Of a stretch of DNA of 64,000 nucleotides, positions 53,946 to 64,000 are shown one piece after another; positions within the stretch are counted from its first letter, which is position 1; every line of letters starts with the position of its first letter. This DNA is from Tubiluchus corallicola (Eukaryota > Priapulida > Priapulimorpha > Priapulimorphida > Tubiluchidae), in contig JAQGDQ010000660.1 of the NCBI GenBank assembly GCA_030141605.1, forward strand, positions 53,053-117,052. The letters run 5' to 3'. A model generated the notes under the pieces. The model was not told the origin of the DNA and did not search any database. It saw only the letters and a program-made list of their open reading frames with translations. A program made the translations under genes and the position numbers.

Positions 53946-54548
53946 ATATATTAATGCAATGTTAAGTAGTATATATAGTTGAAGTATATTAACATAGTTA
54001 CTAAACTACATAATAGTTTGTCAACAAGAAATAGATGCTGCATGGTGGTCAAGAAGCAAAGCTGGTAAGACCACCATGAAAAGTGAAAAAACTACTTAAT
54101 TTACAAGAGTGATTTACATACTACAATTTTGTGTATGGCGGTGTAGGAAAACAATCGTGCTCGTCAGCCGAGGAAGTTAACATGCTCGTCATCATCGTTG
54201 ATGTCTGTTTCGCGGGAATCGGCAACATAAAGATTGTCTTTTATACGTACTGTGAAAAGTTACTCCTCAAAGTGTTGCTGAACAGCTGAAAAGCACATTA
54301 TGTTGTAAATTTTTGTAAACATTGAAAACTGATTGGTTAGTGCAAATGTTATTTATTGTCTGAATTAAGAAAGTAACAGAAACCACGTTCAATGGCAACA
54401 AAATGTTCTGATGGTATGACCCCCTTCTATCTCCGGTGGTGCCACTATATTTAATATCTCTTACCGGACAGCAGCTTACTTCTGCAAAATCGATAACATT
54501 GTCATTGGACGTATTGTAACTTAGCTGTTCAATTTCTCATTAACTGCT
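53827..54548. other. Intergenic spacer with (GTA)n microsatellite
   Basis: A (GTA)n run of about 12 units at 53910-53945. A small hairpin pairs CATGGTGGTC with GACCACCATG at about 54041-54080. No gene is seen. Confidence 0.6.
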
Positions 54549-55570
54549 TCCAATTTTTATAGCACATGACTATAACAGTCAGTCTAACTATCGTCCCATT
54601 TCACTTCCCCCACTAATCAAAAGTTTTTAAAAGTGTCATTTATCGTAGACCATACTCTTTTCTTGTCGAGCACTTCTGGAAAAAATCATTTTACAGCACT
54701 TGCAACTGTAGAAATTGTTCACAACCTTCTGCTCAGCCTGGATCAGAATTTAGTTACATGTGGTATCTTCTTCATCATTACAAAAATATTTGATAGTGTC
54801 AGTCACATAATATTACTAAAAAAACTTGAGCATTGTGGAGTACGTGGATATGCACAATCAACAGCACTTTACATCATTCAGTAATCCTTATTCTGCTCCC
54901 CATACGCTTGTTTGTAGTATTCCTCAAGGTTCAACACTTGGTCCTCTACCTTTTTGCTTTACATCAATAACCTTCTTATATTAATCATCGACTTTTTGCT
55001 GATGACACCGATCTTTTCCTCGCAGAGTTTAATATCGTAAACCTTGAGCTGAAAGTAAGCCAAGAATAAGTTAAAGTCGAAAAATGGTTATACTCAAATT
55101 ATCAGACTCTATTAACTTAAATAAAACAAAGTATATGATAATATCTAGAACATCCGTTAATTAATATTTCCAATAACTGTGAGATACATATGAACAATAG
55201 TATCATTGAGCAAGTTTTGTACATTAAAATCTTGGCATGTACATGGACAATGAATTTGCTTCGTATACACTAATTCAAAATATTGCATCTAAAATTAACA
55301 TTGGTATTATGTCAAGATTAAGACATTATTTGGACATCCTAACTCTCAAAATGACATATCTCGCTCTTGTCTACTCCTACTTACAGTATAGTGTTTTATG
55401 TTGGGGAACTGCATCAGCTAGTGAATTACAACCCGTGACGACGGCACAAAACAAAATTGTAAAAATAATGACCTTGGCGAAATTCGCGATCATGCAACTC
55501 CTTCGTAACTCAAACTATTAAAAGTAAGAGACATTTACACATTGGAATTAGCTAAGTTTATGGAATTAAC
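54549..55570 (+). mobile_element. Second degenerate non-LTR reverse transcriptase relic
   Basis: Broken plus-strand frames give SNYRPISLPP (near 54570), a segment LVTCGIFFIITKIFDSVSHI followed by ILLKKLEHCGVRG (motif A region with the SKAFD aspartate kept as FD), CSIPQGSTLGPLPF (motif B), FADDT (motif C, near 54994) and then LALVYSYLQYSVLCWG with VTTAQNKIVKIMT. Many stops and frameshifts make it a dead element. Motif wording differs from the minus-strand neighbour, so it is a different family. Confidence 0.78.
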
Positions 55571-56290
55571 CGGGTAATTACCCTCATCATTTATTACATC
55601 TGAGCCTGATAATGCTATTCAAGGCTTTTAAAAATTTTAAAAAATGGGACATTTATGATTAAGATCTTTAATATTGTAATTTTGTAGAAATTATGGCAAA
55701 AACTAGATTAAATAATGCTGATGTATTGATGAACTAGTACAATACTTGCAAAAGAACCTTGTTAGTGTCAAGCATACATTTAATTATTAAACAGTGAAGG
55801 AATGGACTAACAGTAGGGAGAGTGAACAACAGAATAGAAAGTTAGTCATCTAGATTGTCCAGCACTATTTATACACAAAGGTATATTATATATTAAATAA
55901 ATAATATATATATATAATATTTATGCCTTTGCATATAAATAGTGCCGGATAACTAACTTTCTATTCTGTTGTTCACTCTTCCTATTGTTAGTTCATTCCT
56001 TCACTGTTTAGTCGTCTGTTTTATTTTTATTATTATCTGTATCTGTTTTATTATTATCATTATTATTATTACCAATAATTAAATGTATGCTTGACACTAA
56101 CAAGTTTCTTTTGCAAGTATTGTACTAGTTCATCAATACATCATCATTATTTAATCTAGTTTTTTCCATAATTTCTACAAAATTTCAATATTACACACCT
56201 TAATCATAAATATCACATTTTTCTAAATTTTTAAAAGCCTTGAATAGCATTATCAGGCTCAATTAATAAATGATAAGGGTAATTACCCGG
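55570..56290. repeat. Inverted duplication of the relic's 3' end
   Basis: The left arm (55570 to about 55895) begins CCGGGTAATTACCC; the right arm (about 55915 to 56290) ends GGGTAATTACCCGG. Between these, long blocks match inverted: GCCTGATAATGCTATTCAAG, ACTAGTACAATACTTGCAAA, GTGTCAAGCATACATTTAAT and GAACAACAGAATAGAAAGTT. The right arm has about 62 extra AT-rich bases (near 56010-56075). The arms meet at an AT-rich centre. This looks like two tail-to-tail copies of the preceding relic's 3' region. Confidence 0.85.
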
Positions 56291-57132
56291 TTACCCGATG
56301 GAAAAACTAGTTCGTAAATGTGTGTATATATATATATATATATAATAAATTGCCAAACAATGTAATTTCTCTGTGTTTAATTGACACAATATTTGTGTAT
56401 AAAAGTCAAACTATATTGTTTGGCTAATACATGATGTGAGATTATGTTTGTTTAATGCACTACTCAACTCGTTCAGTAAAATTACCCTCGTGCTTTATGA
56501 ATTACCCCCATGATGTAGGATATCTAGATTGGTAAAATTATCATGTCTAGAAGATCTTGTTGAATAGTTGTGCATTTAACTATTTTTTTTAAATCGTTAC
56601 TATATAATTCTGGGAGCAAACATTTAGTGTATCTGTAATGTACCCGTAGTGTACAATCTGTAGTGTACCCGACATCTGTACTGTACATCTGTAGTGTACC
56701 CTATGGAAAAATTAGTTCGTAAATGTTTTATTGGTGTGCACTCTTCGCGACAATATGAGAACCTGTATGACGTAGTACACTACATTCTTGAAAGCAAATA
56801 AAAAATTACTGTGAATTACATCAAAAAGATCACATTAGGCATGGTTTACAAATTTTTATATATAAGAAGTAAACCTACATTTACATTTAGGCCTATTTAT
56901 ATGTTACAGTTTTTTCACTAGATGTGTGCTTTATAAGTTTTACAAGAGCTGTTGAAAATTGTTATCATTAATTAATTGACAACTTCTGTATTGGTTAAGC
57001 TTAAAACTTATTTTTGGTATCACCTTTCTAGAGCTCCACTGAAGTGATTTAAGCTTAGCAGACCTCTCAAATTTTACCACCAGCTTTTGGGTACGTTTTG
57101 ACCCCTGAAAGCCACAATTTCCAACAACAGCA
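56291..57132. other. Spacer and LIG1 upstream region
   Basis: A 29-base direct repeat (56293-56321 and 56698-56726, 27 identities) centred on ATGGAAAAACTAGTTCGTAA. An (AT)n run lies at about 56324-56342, a small inverted repeat around TTGCCAAACAATGTA and TATTGTTTGGCTAA (56347 to 56432), and a short GTAGTGTACCC tandem at 56635-56702. The bases just before 57133 should include the ligase promoter and 5' UTR, but I see no clear core element. Confidence 0.5.
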
Positions 57133-60100
57133 ATGGCTCAACGCTCTATTATGTAAGTTACTTCTAACGTTTCATTAAATTTTGTCGCTATAAATTGGCT
57201 TTGTACTATTTGATGTTTTTATAGTTTTTGAGTTACACGTAGGCTAGATGATAATAAATTAAAAGGGTAATGTTATTTGCAGAAATTAAGTTATATGTAC
57301 TAACCTGCCAGGCTGCTGTTCTTGGTGGTACTGGGTAGTGATGGGTGATTTTGAAATTTAGTAACTCGATTATAATCTTGTTTTTGTAATTTGATATCGT
57401 AATTAATCTTTTGTGACAATTTTTATTGGTGCACTTATATTTTTCTATGATTGCAGTGAAATATAGTCTATAGCTTCTTCATAACTTTTGTCACTATCTG
57501 CCATTTTTATACTCACACGCTATTTTTAGAGGCAGGCACCACTTTTTCATTAATTAATCTATTACTACATCACTTCACATGTCACATGTCATCGAATCTG
57601 AAGCCCCCAGTTTACAACACTGTTGTTTGCAATTATGTACAGTAAGAATGAAGAAAAAACACAAATATTCCTTTTATTTGTGCTAAAATACTGTGTTTTT
57701 GTCTGTGTGTAACACCCATTGTTTTGCTCTCGATTAATTGAATTTTCGTTCAGTCGTCGATTATATCAATTTATACATGGTTGTAATCACGATTAATTCG
57801 ATTAATCTATTAATCACCCATCACTAGTACTGGGTTCAGTTTCTTTGTTTATTTTTGTGTAGACAATAACAAAACATTAAGCTATTATTCATTTGCTGTT
57901 TAAACTTTGTTTCTTTTTTTAGTTTAAACAAATGAATATCGAAATAAGAAGATCAATGATAAATTTTGAAGCATGTTTATTTAGACTTCTTATAAATTAT
58001 TTTGTAATTGAGTTGTATAGTTGAATTACTTGCAAAAAAAATAAGTTAAAGTCTCAGATTTGGCAGAGAGTATTTTTATTTTTAGGAGTTTCTTTTCTCC
58101 AAAACAGAAAAACCTGTCCGATCATAAAGAAAAAGAATACAGCAACTCTAATGAGTCCAGTCAGAGTGATAGCAGGTAATATTTATTGCTAAGCGTTCTA
58201 TGCATTTCCTTTCTAGAATGGCTTTAGTTGTTTGCACTGGTATGTTTATAGCCGAAGTCAAGGAAATCTTTCTCAGAAATTAACACCACACATAACTAGA
58301 ATTTCAGCGACAGGCAAACTGTGTCCAGAGCCCTTCAGCTAATGGTTTTCTCGGATCTGTAGCACAGCTGTATCGATCAGTATATGAGCAGTTACCATTT
58401 ACCAATGACGTGATGCGAATTTATGGCCATTAAGTGCAGACTGACACTACAAGAAATTTAATTTTAGTCTAGCTGAAAGAATGACTGATTTAATATTCCT
58501 GTCTAATTCTTGATCGTAGTTTCTTAGTCAGATGTTCATTTTACCTATATATATTTTCTTACCTATAACAATTGCCAAATGGTGGTTATATTTTTAAATT
58601 GTTAATAATAATAATTAAAATTGTTAAATGATTAATTAATAGTTTGGAAAAACGGTTGATGTCAATGGGACATCATTGTTATGTGCAATTTCGAACAGCA
58701 GGGATCTTTCACAAATTTGTAAAAACAAAGATTGCTATTCAGCACTGCAGTATCCACTAGCAGTAAAAGATACAAACATTGACAGATTCTATGTTCCAAA
58801 TTCGGAGTGCAATTTTGTTGTTTGGCTAATGCTTGATTTCATTAGTCTGTCCTGACAGTTTAGTTAGTTTGTACATTTATCATTCTCTGCTGATTCGGTA
58901 CAGTACTTGTTTTTTTGTGATACGTTTCCACGTTTTGCTCATAAAGCGCCGAAAACCAATGGAATTAGTCTTTCAGTAATTCTTTAAAGTAAGTCGTTCT
59001 TAAAAAACAATACCTTGTTAAAATTATTTGGGGTCATGTTTTTTCGTTTTGAGTTCTGGCTAAACTGAATACTGTTCTTTTTTAAATTGTTAGTTTCCCA
59101 GCTATAACTTGTCTAAGTGACGCTATCAAAAGTCTGACTGCATTATTACAGTCCATTTACTTTCTAGAAATTCTTTAAATTTGATCATTTTCTTCGTTAG
59201 GATTGCGGAACAAAAAAGGAATGAAGATGATGTTGATGCTCTTACAAAAGTTGAATTCAAAAACAAAAATTTTTCTGCTTTGACGGGAGACTCGGTACCA
59301 GTAGGAAATCCTGTATCAAATTATGAGCTTGGTGTTTCATGCAAGAAACCTACACAAGTCACAAATAAACGTGCTAGGAGAATTATAGAAAGTGACAGTG
59401 AGGATGATGTGGAAGTGATGCCATCTGGTAACAAAAGTTCCGAGAAAGAGGATGCTGTCGCTTCTGCACCTGTACCAGCAGAGTCTCCTGTGAAGGTGAA
59501 TGAACATTACGTTATGAAACTAGAAATATTAACTATATTGAGATGTTATCACAATCCTTTAGGTTGAATGCTAGTATTCACATATATACATGTATATACA
59601 AATAACTTGTGACCAAATTCAGTGCTTATCTTTTTGCATGTGGAGTCATTATGATCATCATCATTATTATTGCAATGGCAATGTCATCATCGTTGTCTAG
59701 CTCAGCATCAGTTTTCACATCGACAAAGCCTTTCTGTTTGTCTATCTCTTTTATCTCTTTTTTCCTTTTGTCCATCTGTCTTTCTCCTGTTCCATTTCTT
59801 CTCGATGTGGTACTAATGCGGCTGTATTGCCATTTTCAGATGCTCCTCGGCCGCACTGCTTTAATATATATACGTAATGCATAGTCTTAAGTAATTACAG
59901 AAAAATACACGTTGTAATAATCGTATATGTTCCTGTTATTTACATGATGACTAAATAAAATTGTCACGTTCCGCCCTACATTTAATAGTTCTCACATTAT
60001 GCTTATGCAACATTAAGCCCTATTCATACTGTATGTTTAATTAATTGATAGGTATGATTTAATTGTGTATAGGTATGATTTGATTAAAGTGATATTTAGC

Positions 60101-63100
60101 TACTGGCAGTGATAGTTAATTGTATTATTAATTACTGATATTTTGTTAGGATGTAGGCACCTACTAACAAACCCCCTTTTGAATTCCGTCTGACCCACTC
60201 TTGTCTGCCCTATCGCGGCTGTAATGCACTGGCTAAGTCAAGGTTGACGATAGTGTACAGGTGAATAAAATTATAGCTGTTTAAGCGAGTGGCTTCTCGA
60301 TGAACTTCGTTCAACACTGTTTAGATATAGACAGCAACTTGACACAGAACGAGACAGGTCGTTTACTCGTCTCTGTGAAGTTACATGTTTTTGAAAAGAA
60401 ATGCCGTACTAGAAAGTTTCACACAAGATATGGTGTGTAATGTACATGGTGATACTGTGAGAGCCTAGTTGTTGTAAGCTGTGGTCGTCAACCAGAGTTG
60501 TCCAGAAATGCTGGCTTGCAGTCTGCAATAGTGGAGTTACCCACTGACTGACAAAAGGATCGACATCCAGTACTACAGAACCAGAGTTACCCAATACTAC
60601 AGAACCACATCCAGGGTGGTAACAGGTACTTTTCGCTTTTGTTACGATCGTATCTAACGTCGCAATGATAACGTAAACATCACGTATACTAGCCGAATGT
60701 TCTTCGATGCTACTTGCTGGGTAAAGACTAATTGGTAGTTTCTCTGACGAAGTTGGGAATCACAACTGTATTCAGACGCAGAGGTTATATTACGACGTAT
60801 TGCTACCGTTCTACAAACTGTTCGCTTTAAAGAAAAGGTGTTCCAAAAATACCTAGGTACAGAGTGGGCAGAGATGAACTTTATGCAAACGTATATACCC
60901 TACTAACCCCAAGCTTTGTCAATATTGCTATATCTTTGTTATTACTGAACTTTTGCTTAAATCGAATCACTTTGGAATTTGTTGATAATTAAATTGTTTG
61001 ATTAATTATTTTAATGTCTGCCATTTGATCTTTCTTTTTCTTCAGATCCATTAGTGTATAGAATGCAAATAGGCCATAGTCCCCCGTATTTTTAACATCA
61101 GCCTTAGGCCGATCTGCATCCATACATTTAGTGACTATCATACTAGCTCCCTTCTGTTATGAGATGTAAAACTAACGCAGCATGCCCCTCTTTGATTCCC
61201 CTATAGGAAATACAAGATCAGGGTCATCACAAAAATGTCGAAAATAAAATGCAGAGTTTTTACTTGCAGAACGTTGTTGTAAATGGAACAGCAGATCCTG
61301 ATGGCACTTGTGGAACAAGTATAGCAGATTTGCCTGGAACATCCACAGGCTTCACCACTGGACACAGTTTACAGTCACCGCAACATATTCCACTTCGTAA
61401 AACTGGTAAAGAGATCATTGCAAGGCAGTAGCTTATTTAAAGATGTAGTGTTAAATAGGGTGAAATTTTATTAGTTATTATATCTGTTATTAACAAAAGT
61501 TATACCCAAGATATATTATGATATATATATATATATATATATGGTAACAAAATTGTTTGCCAAGTTCTTTTCTGTTTAGTTTAGTTTATTCATTAACACA
61601 GTACATAATATACAACAACCTACAAAGATTGAAAGATGTCTTGCTGACCATACTATTTCCACTCATCTGGCAAAACGTGCTGTTAAACAAAGCCGTCCTT
61701 CCATTAAAAATGATGTAAAGACATTTAATTGCGTCCCAGGTGCAAAAATCAAGCACTTTGTTATGTTTTTAGCTTCTCTTCATTTTTACATCATTATATA
61801 AACACACAACTTTAGCTTCAATTACAGGGAAGCTATGAGACACATTATTTTTACCGACCTGAACAGCCTGATGGCTGCTTTCAGAATAAATAGGACAAAT
61901 TTTTACTATGATTTGCATTAGTACTGGACGTTTTGGAAATTATGAGTGCGGCAAACAAAATTTCGGCACTTAAAAAAACAAATAATCGCTGTTAAAACAA
62001 AATGTGACTAAACGGGGGTCATTAAGAGAGGCCTCACTGTGGAAAAGTTTTAAATTTTCCCAATTAGTTGGTGCCTAAAAAGGTATTAGTGACTCACCTA
62101 GAGACACTGCCATTAAACTCCTTCCTCACTCTCATGCCAGTGCCATCTATCCACAAGTTTACACTTTACCAGTAGGTGCTACCAGAAACTTGTTTTTAGC
62201 AAGGAAAGGCTTTGCCAGTCCCATGCCGTCTAAAAGAAAGTCAGAAGATGGCAGTCCTGGAGTTATTGACAGTACTTTACAAGAAAAAAGAAGCCGAACT
62301 GACCATTCTGCAACCTTGCCAACTATAGCAGGTAATATAATTTAAGAACAGTTATGTTTTAAATATGTCAGGAAAATACAAGTCACGCATAGTCATGGTT
62401 AATGTTTTGTTTAGCAATAGCCAGGTCTGTTATAGTCAAGTTTTGGAGTTATAAGCCTGTTAGTTCTCTTTTTCGGCTAACAGTATTGACTACATTGTGG
62501 AATAATAATCTCACGTCTTTGCACGTTTTGTTTCATGTCTGTTGAATGAGAGACAAAGAAAACTGTTGTCAATTAGCTCATTGGTCGAGATGTCAAATTT
62601 GTCTTTTATGCAAAAAGTTGTTTGTGTTACTAATTGTTGTGATTGTTGTAAGCTAGGTAATCCTCGCTGTGATGCTCCTGTTGCATCTTCCTGTACCACT
62701 TCTACTGATGATATTAATGTGATGAAATGATTGCTAACTTATGTGCCTTGTTATTATGACACAAATATTGGGTCTCACTTATCCATTTTTAAATTGCATG
62801 GTTTCTGGGTTTGCCAAGTCTATTATTGCTAGTAACAATATTTGCATTGATGACAATAAATTTTACATTTGTTTAAAATTTTATATTTATGTGTAATTTG
62901 TTTTTTTTTTAAGTAACATTGCTAGTGAAGTCAATTAAAGACACCTCTGTGGCATTAGTTAAATAACAACATGCAGGTATTTATGCATAGTTTGTTGTTA
63001 GGTAATATTACTACTGAACCAGGTAAAGAAGCATCGTCATCCAGTACAACTGAATCAGGGGATTATTCAAGAAGTGACAATCAATCAGTTTTAAATCACA

Positions 63101-63802
63101 CTGTTGAGAAGGATACTAAAGTCTCAATGAAGACGAGAAAAACTTTGAAAACTTTTTCTTATTCAGGTTTGTTTTGTTCAAATCTAACGTGAGTTTTCAG
63201 CAATCTTAATTTCTTATTTTCTTAAATTAAAAACTTTTCTCCACAGTAAAGACTAGTTTTGATGGCCAGTGAAGGGACAATTCTTTTTACTACTAGTTTA
63301 GGTGACATTTTGCACAACATTTTTTTAAGTTCTTGAATAAACTGACTGATATGTGATTAAGTTGATCTGTAATTTGACAACTATAATAATGACAAATATT
63401 ACGTGTGATTTGCCATTCTTATATTAATAAAATTTTAAATTAAACATTTTTGAGAACATTTTTGAAAGCAGTATTAGGAACACATCTTTGACAGGATGGA
63501 TTTAATGATTTAAATCATTATAATAAGTCCCTTGATTGGTCTTATAATCACACAGTAAGTGATTGTCTGAGATTGTGTCAATTTTTGACAGTGGAGCAAA
63601 GAGCGACAGCTTCTAATGAAGAAAAGGAGAGCATAGACACTTTAACAAAGAAAGATACCATTGAGTCAACGGATAAGGCAAAATTAACTGCAAAATCACC
63701 TGATGCAGATTCAGCGCAGGGAGATTCTGATATGAGTTCACAAGAAATTAAAGCAAAAGGCACAGACAAAAATTCGCCACAACAAAAGAAGTCTGGGATG
63801 AA
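57133..63802 (+). CDS. LIG1: DNA ligase I, N-terminal exons (gene runs off the window)
   Basis: ATP-dependent replicative ligase that seals Okazaki fragments in the nucleus. Exons: 57133-57152, 58086-58175, 59201-59495, 61270-61405, 62200-62331, 63002-63166, 63592-63802, all phase-compatible, giving 349 codons plus 2 bases. The start MAQRSIMSFFSPKQK is a PIP box (Q-x-x-I-x-x-F-F) that binds PCNA, and is nearly identical to the conserved ligase I N-terminus. The rest is disordered and charged: KRARRIIESDSEDD with a basic nuclear-signal-like cluster and acidic serines, PSKRKSEDG, and KTRKTLKTFSY, comparable to the second motif region of ligase I tails. DNA-binding and catalytic domains lie beyond 64000. 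The tail is longer than in mammals. The identity rests mainly on the N-terminus. Confidence 0.8.
57336..57826. mobile_element. hAT-type MITE with exact 8-bp target duplication
   Basis: The left end TAGTGATGGGTGATT and the right end AATCACCCATCACTA are perfect 15-base inverted repeats. GTACTGGG flanks both sides exactly (57328-57335 and 57827-57834). The 491-base interior is AT-rich with subterminal ATTAATCGATT-like repeats and no coding capacity. Termini of this form and an 8-bp duplication are hAT hallmarks. It lies in intron 1 of the ligase gene. Confidence 0.92.
58176..59200 (+). other. LIG1 intron 2, nothing recognised
   Basis: AT-rich intron. TTGTTTGGCTAATGCTTGAT (about 58817) resembles TTGTTTGGCTAATACATGAT at about 56419, hinting at a dispersed repeat. 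Otherwise nothing. Confidence 0.5.
59496..61269 (+). other. LIG1 intron 3 with possible repeat insertion
   Basis: 1.8 kb. From about 60145 to 60910 the sequence is GC-richer than its surroundings. It contains a short direct repeat (AGTACTACAGAACCA and ATACTACAGAACCA with GAGTTACCCA between) and begins TGTTAGGATGTAGGCACC, which pairs with CCTACTAACA just after. It may be a transposon or LTR fragment, but I could not define ends. Confidence 0.4.
61406..62199 (+). other. LIG1 intron 4, AT microsatellite
   Basis: (AT)n at about 61521-61541; otherwise no supported feature. Confidence 0.5.
62332..63001 (+). other. LIG1 intron 5, nothing recognised
   Basis: A plus-strand open stretch at 62542-62730 is cysteine-rich but has no matching splice phase with its neighbours, so I read it as intron. 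Confidence 0.45.
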
Positions 63803-64000
63803 GTAAGCATCTTTTGCCGTATTTTGTTTCTCTTGTGTGATATTTTTTTTAGATTCCAACTGTACTTTAAAGTTTGTATAATCAAAGTGTAGGGAAATGA
63901 AGCGGCTCTTGTTGCCCGTTATGCATCTCTTTTTGTGAAGTGCAGCAGAGAAGTTTTAATGCTGACCCGCTGGATGCCACTCAGAACACTATTGACGTAA

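Noticed and set aside
63803-64000. Further LIG1 exon near 63892
   Set aside because: An AG acceptor is present, but the only phase that fits reaches a stop within about 16 codons, so the next exon is probably beyond the window.
1-64000. CRISPR arrays, bacterial operons, riboswitches
   Set aside because: The window is clearly eukaryotic, with spliced genes; no such structures were seen.

Overview
The window is nuclear DNA from an intron-rich, AT-rich animal genome. It has GT-AG introns of about 100 to 4,600 bases, small exons, the standard genetic code and many transposon remnants. Domain content (C-type lectin, four WSC domains, REJ, PLAT and a polycystin channel in one protein, then a DNA ligase I gene) fits an invertebrate, possibly a non-bilaterian such as a sponge. 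The sequence alone cannot fix the phylum.

Positions 1 to 1845 hold no supported gene. Positions 1846 to 48216 (+ strand) are one large polycystin-1-family gene. I assembled 43 coding exons with fully consistent splice phases, giving about 3,037 residues. The first exon, with start codon and signal peptide, was not found. Domain order: C-type lectin, WSC x4, PKD-like fold, REJ, GAIN, a cysteine-rich module, an extra PLAT domain, GPS, TM1, the usual cytoplasmic PLAT, TM2 to TM6, the TOP/polycystin extracellular domain and a six-helix channel. The outstanding feature is the cysteine-rich plus PLAT block between the GAIN strands and the GPS.

The large introns carry mobile DNA and repeats: a hAT-type MITE with a near-perfect 8-bp duplication (18422-19095), a long inverted repeat (35002-35465), inverted arrays of a 16-17 bp degenerate repeat (13820-15170), an alternating tandem repeat (7729-8230), a tRNA-derived relic (20046-20151), a 29-bp minisatellite (44972-45085) and an LTR-like stretch (about 9460-10015).

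Positions 49740 to 56730 are a retrotransposon graveyard. It holds a degenerate reverse-transcriptase relic with an internal duplication, a young 5'-truncated CR1/L2-like element on the minus strand with an intact 742-codon frame, and a third relic whose 3' part is duplicated in inverted orientation.

Positions 57133 to beyond the window end (+ strand) are the 5' part of DNA ligase I: seven exons giving about 349 residues of the disordered N-terminal tail, starting with a textbook PCNA-binding motif. Intron 1 contains a clean hAT MITE with an exact 8-bp target duplication. The two genes are neighbours in the same orientation, and nothing suggests they work together: one is a membrane receptor/channel-like protein, the other a nuclear replication enzyme.
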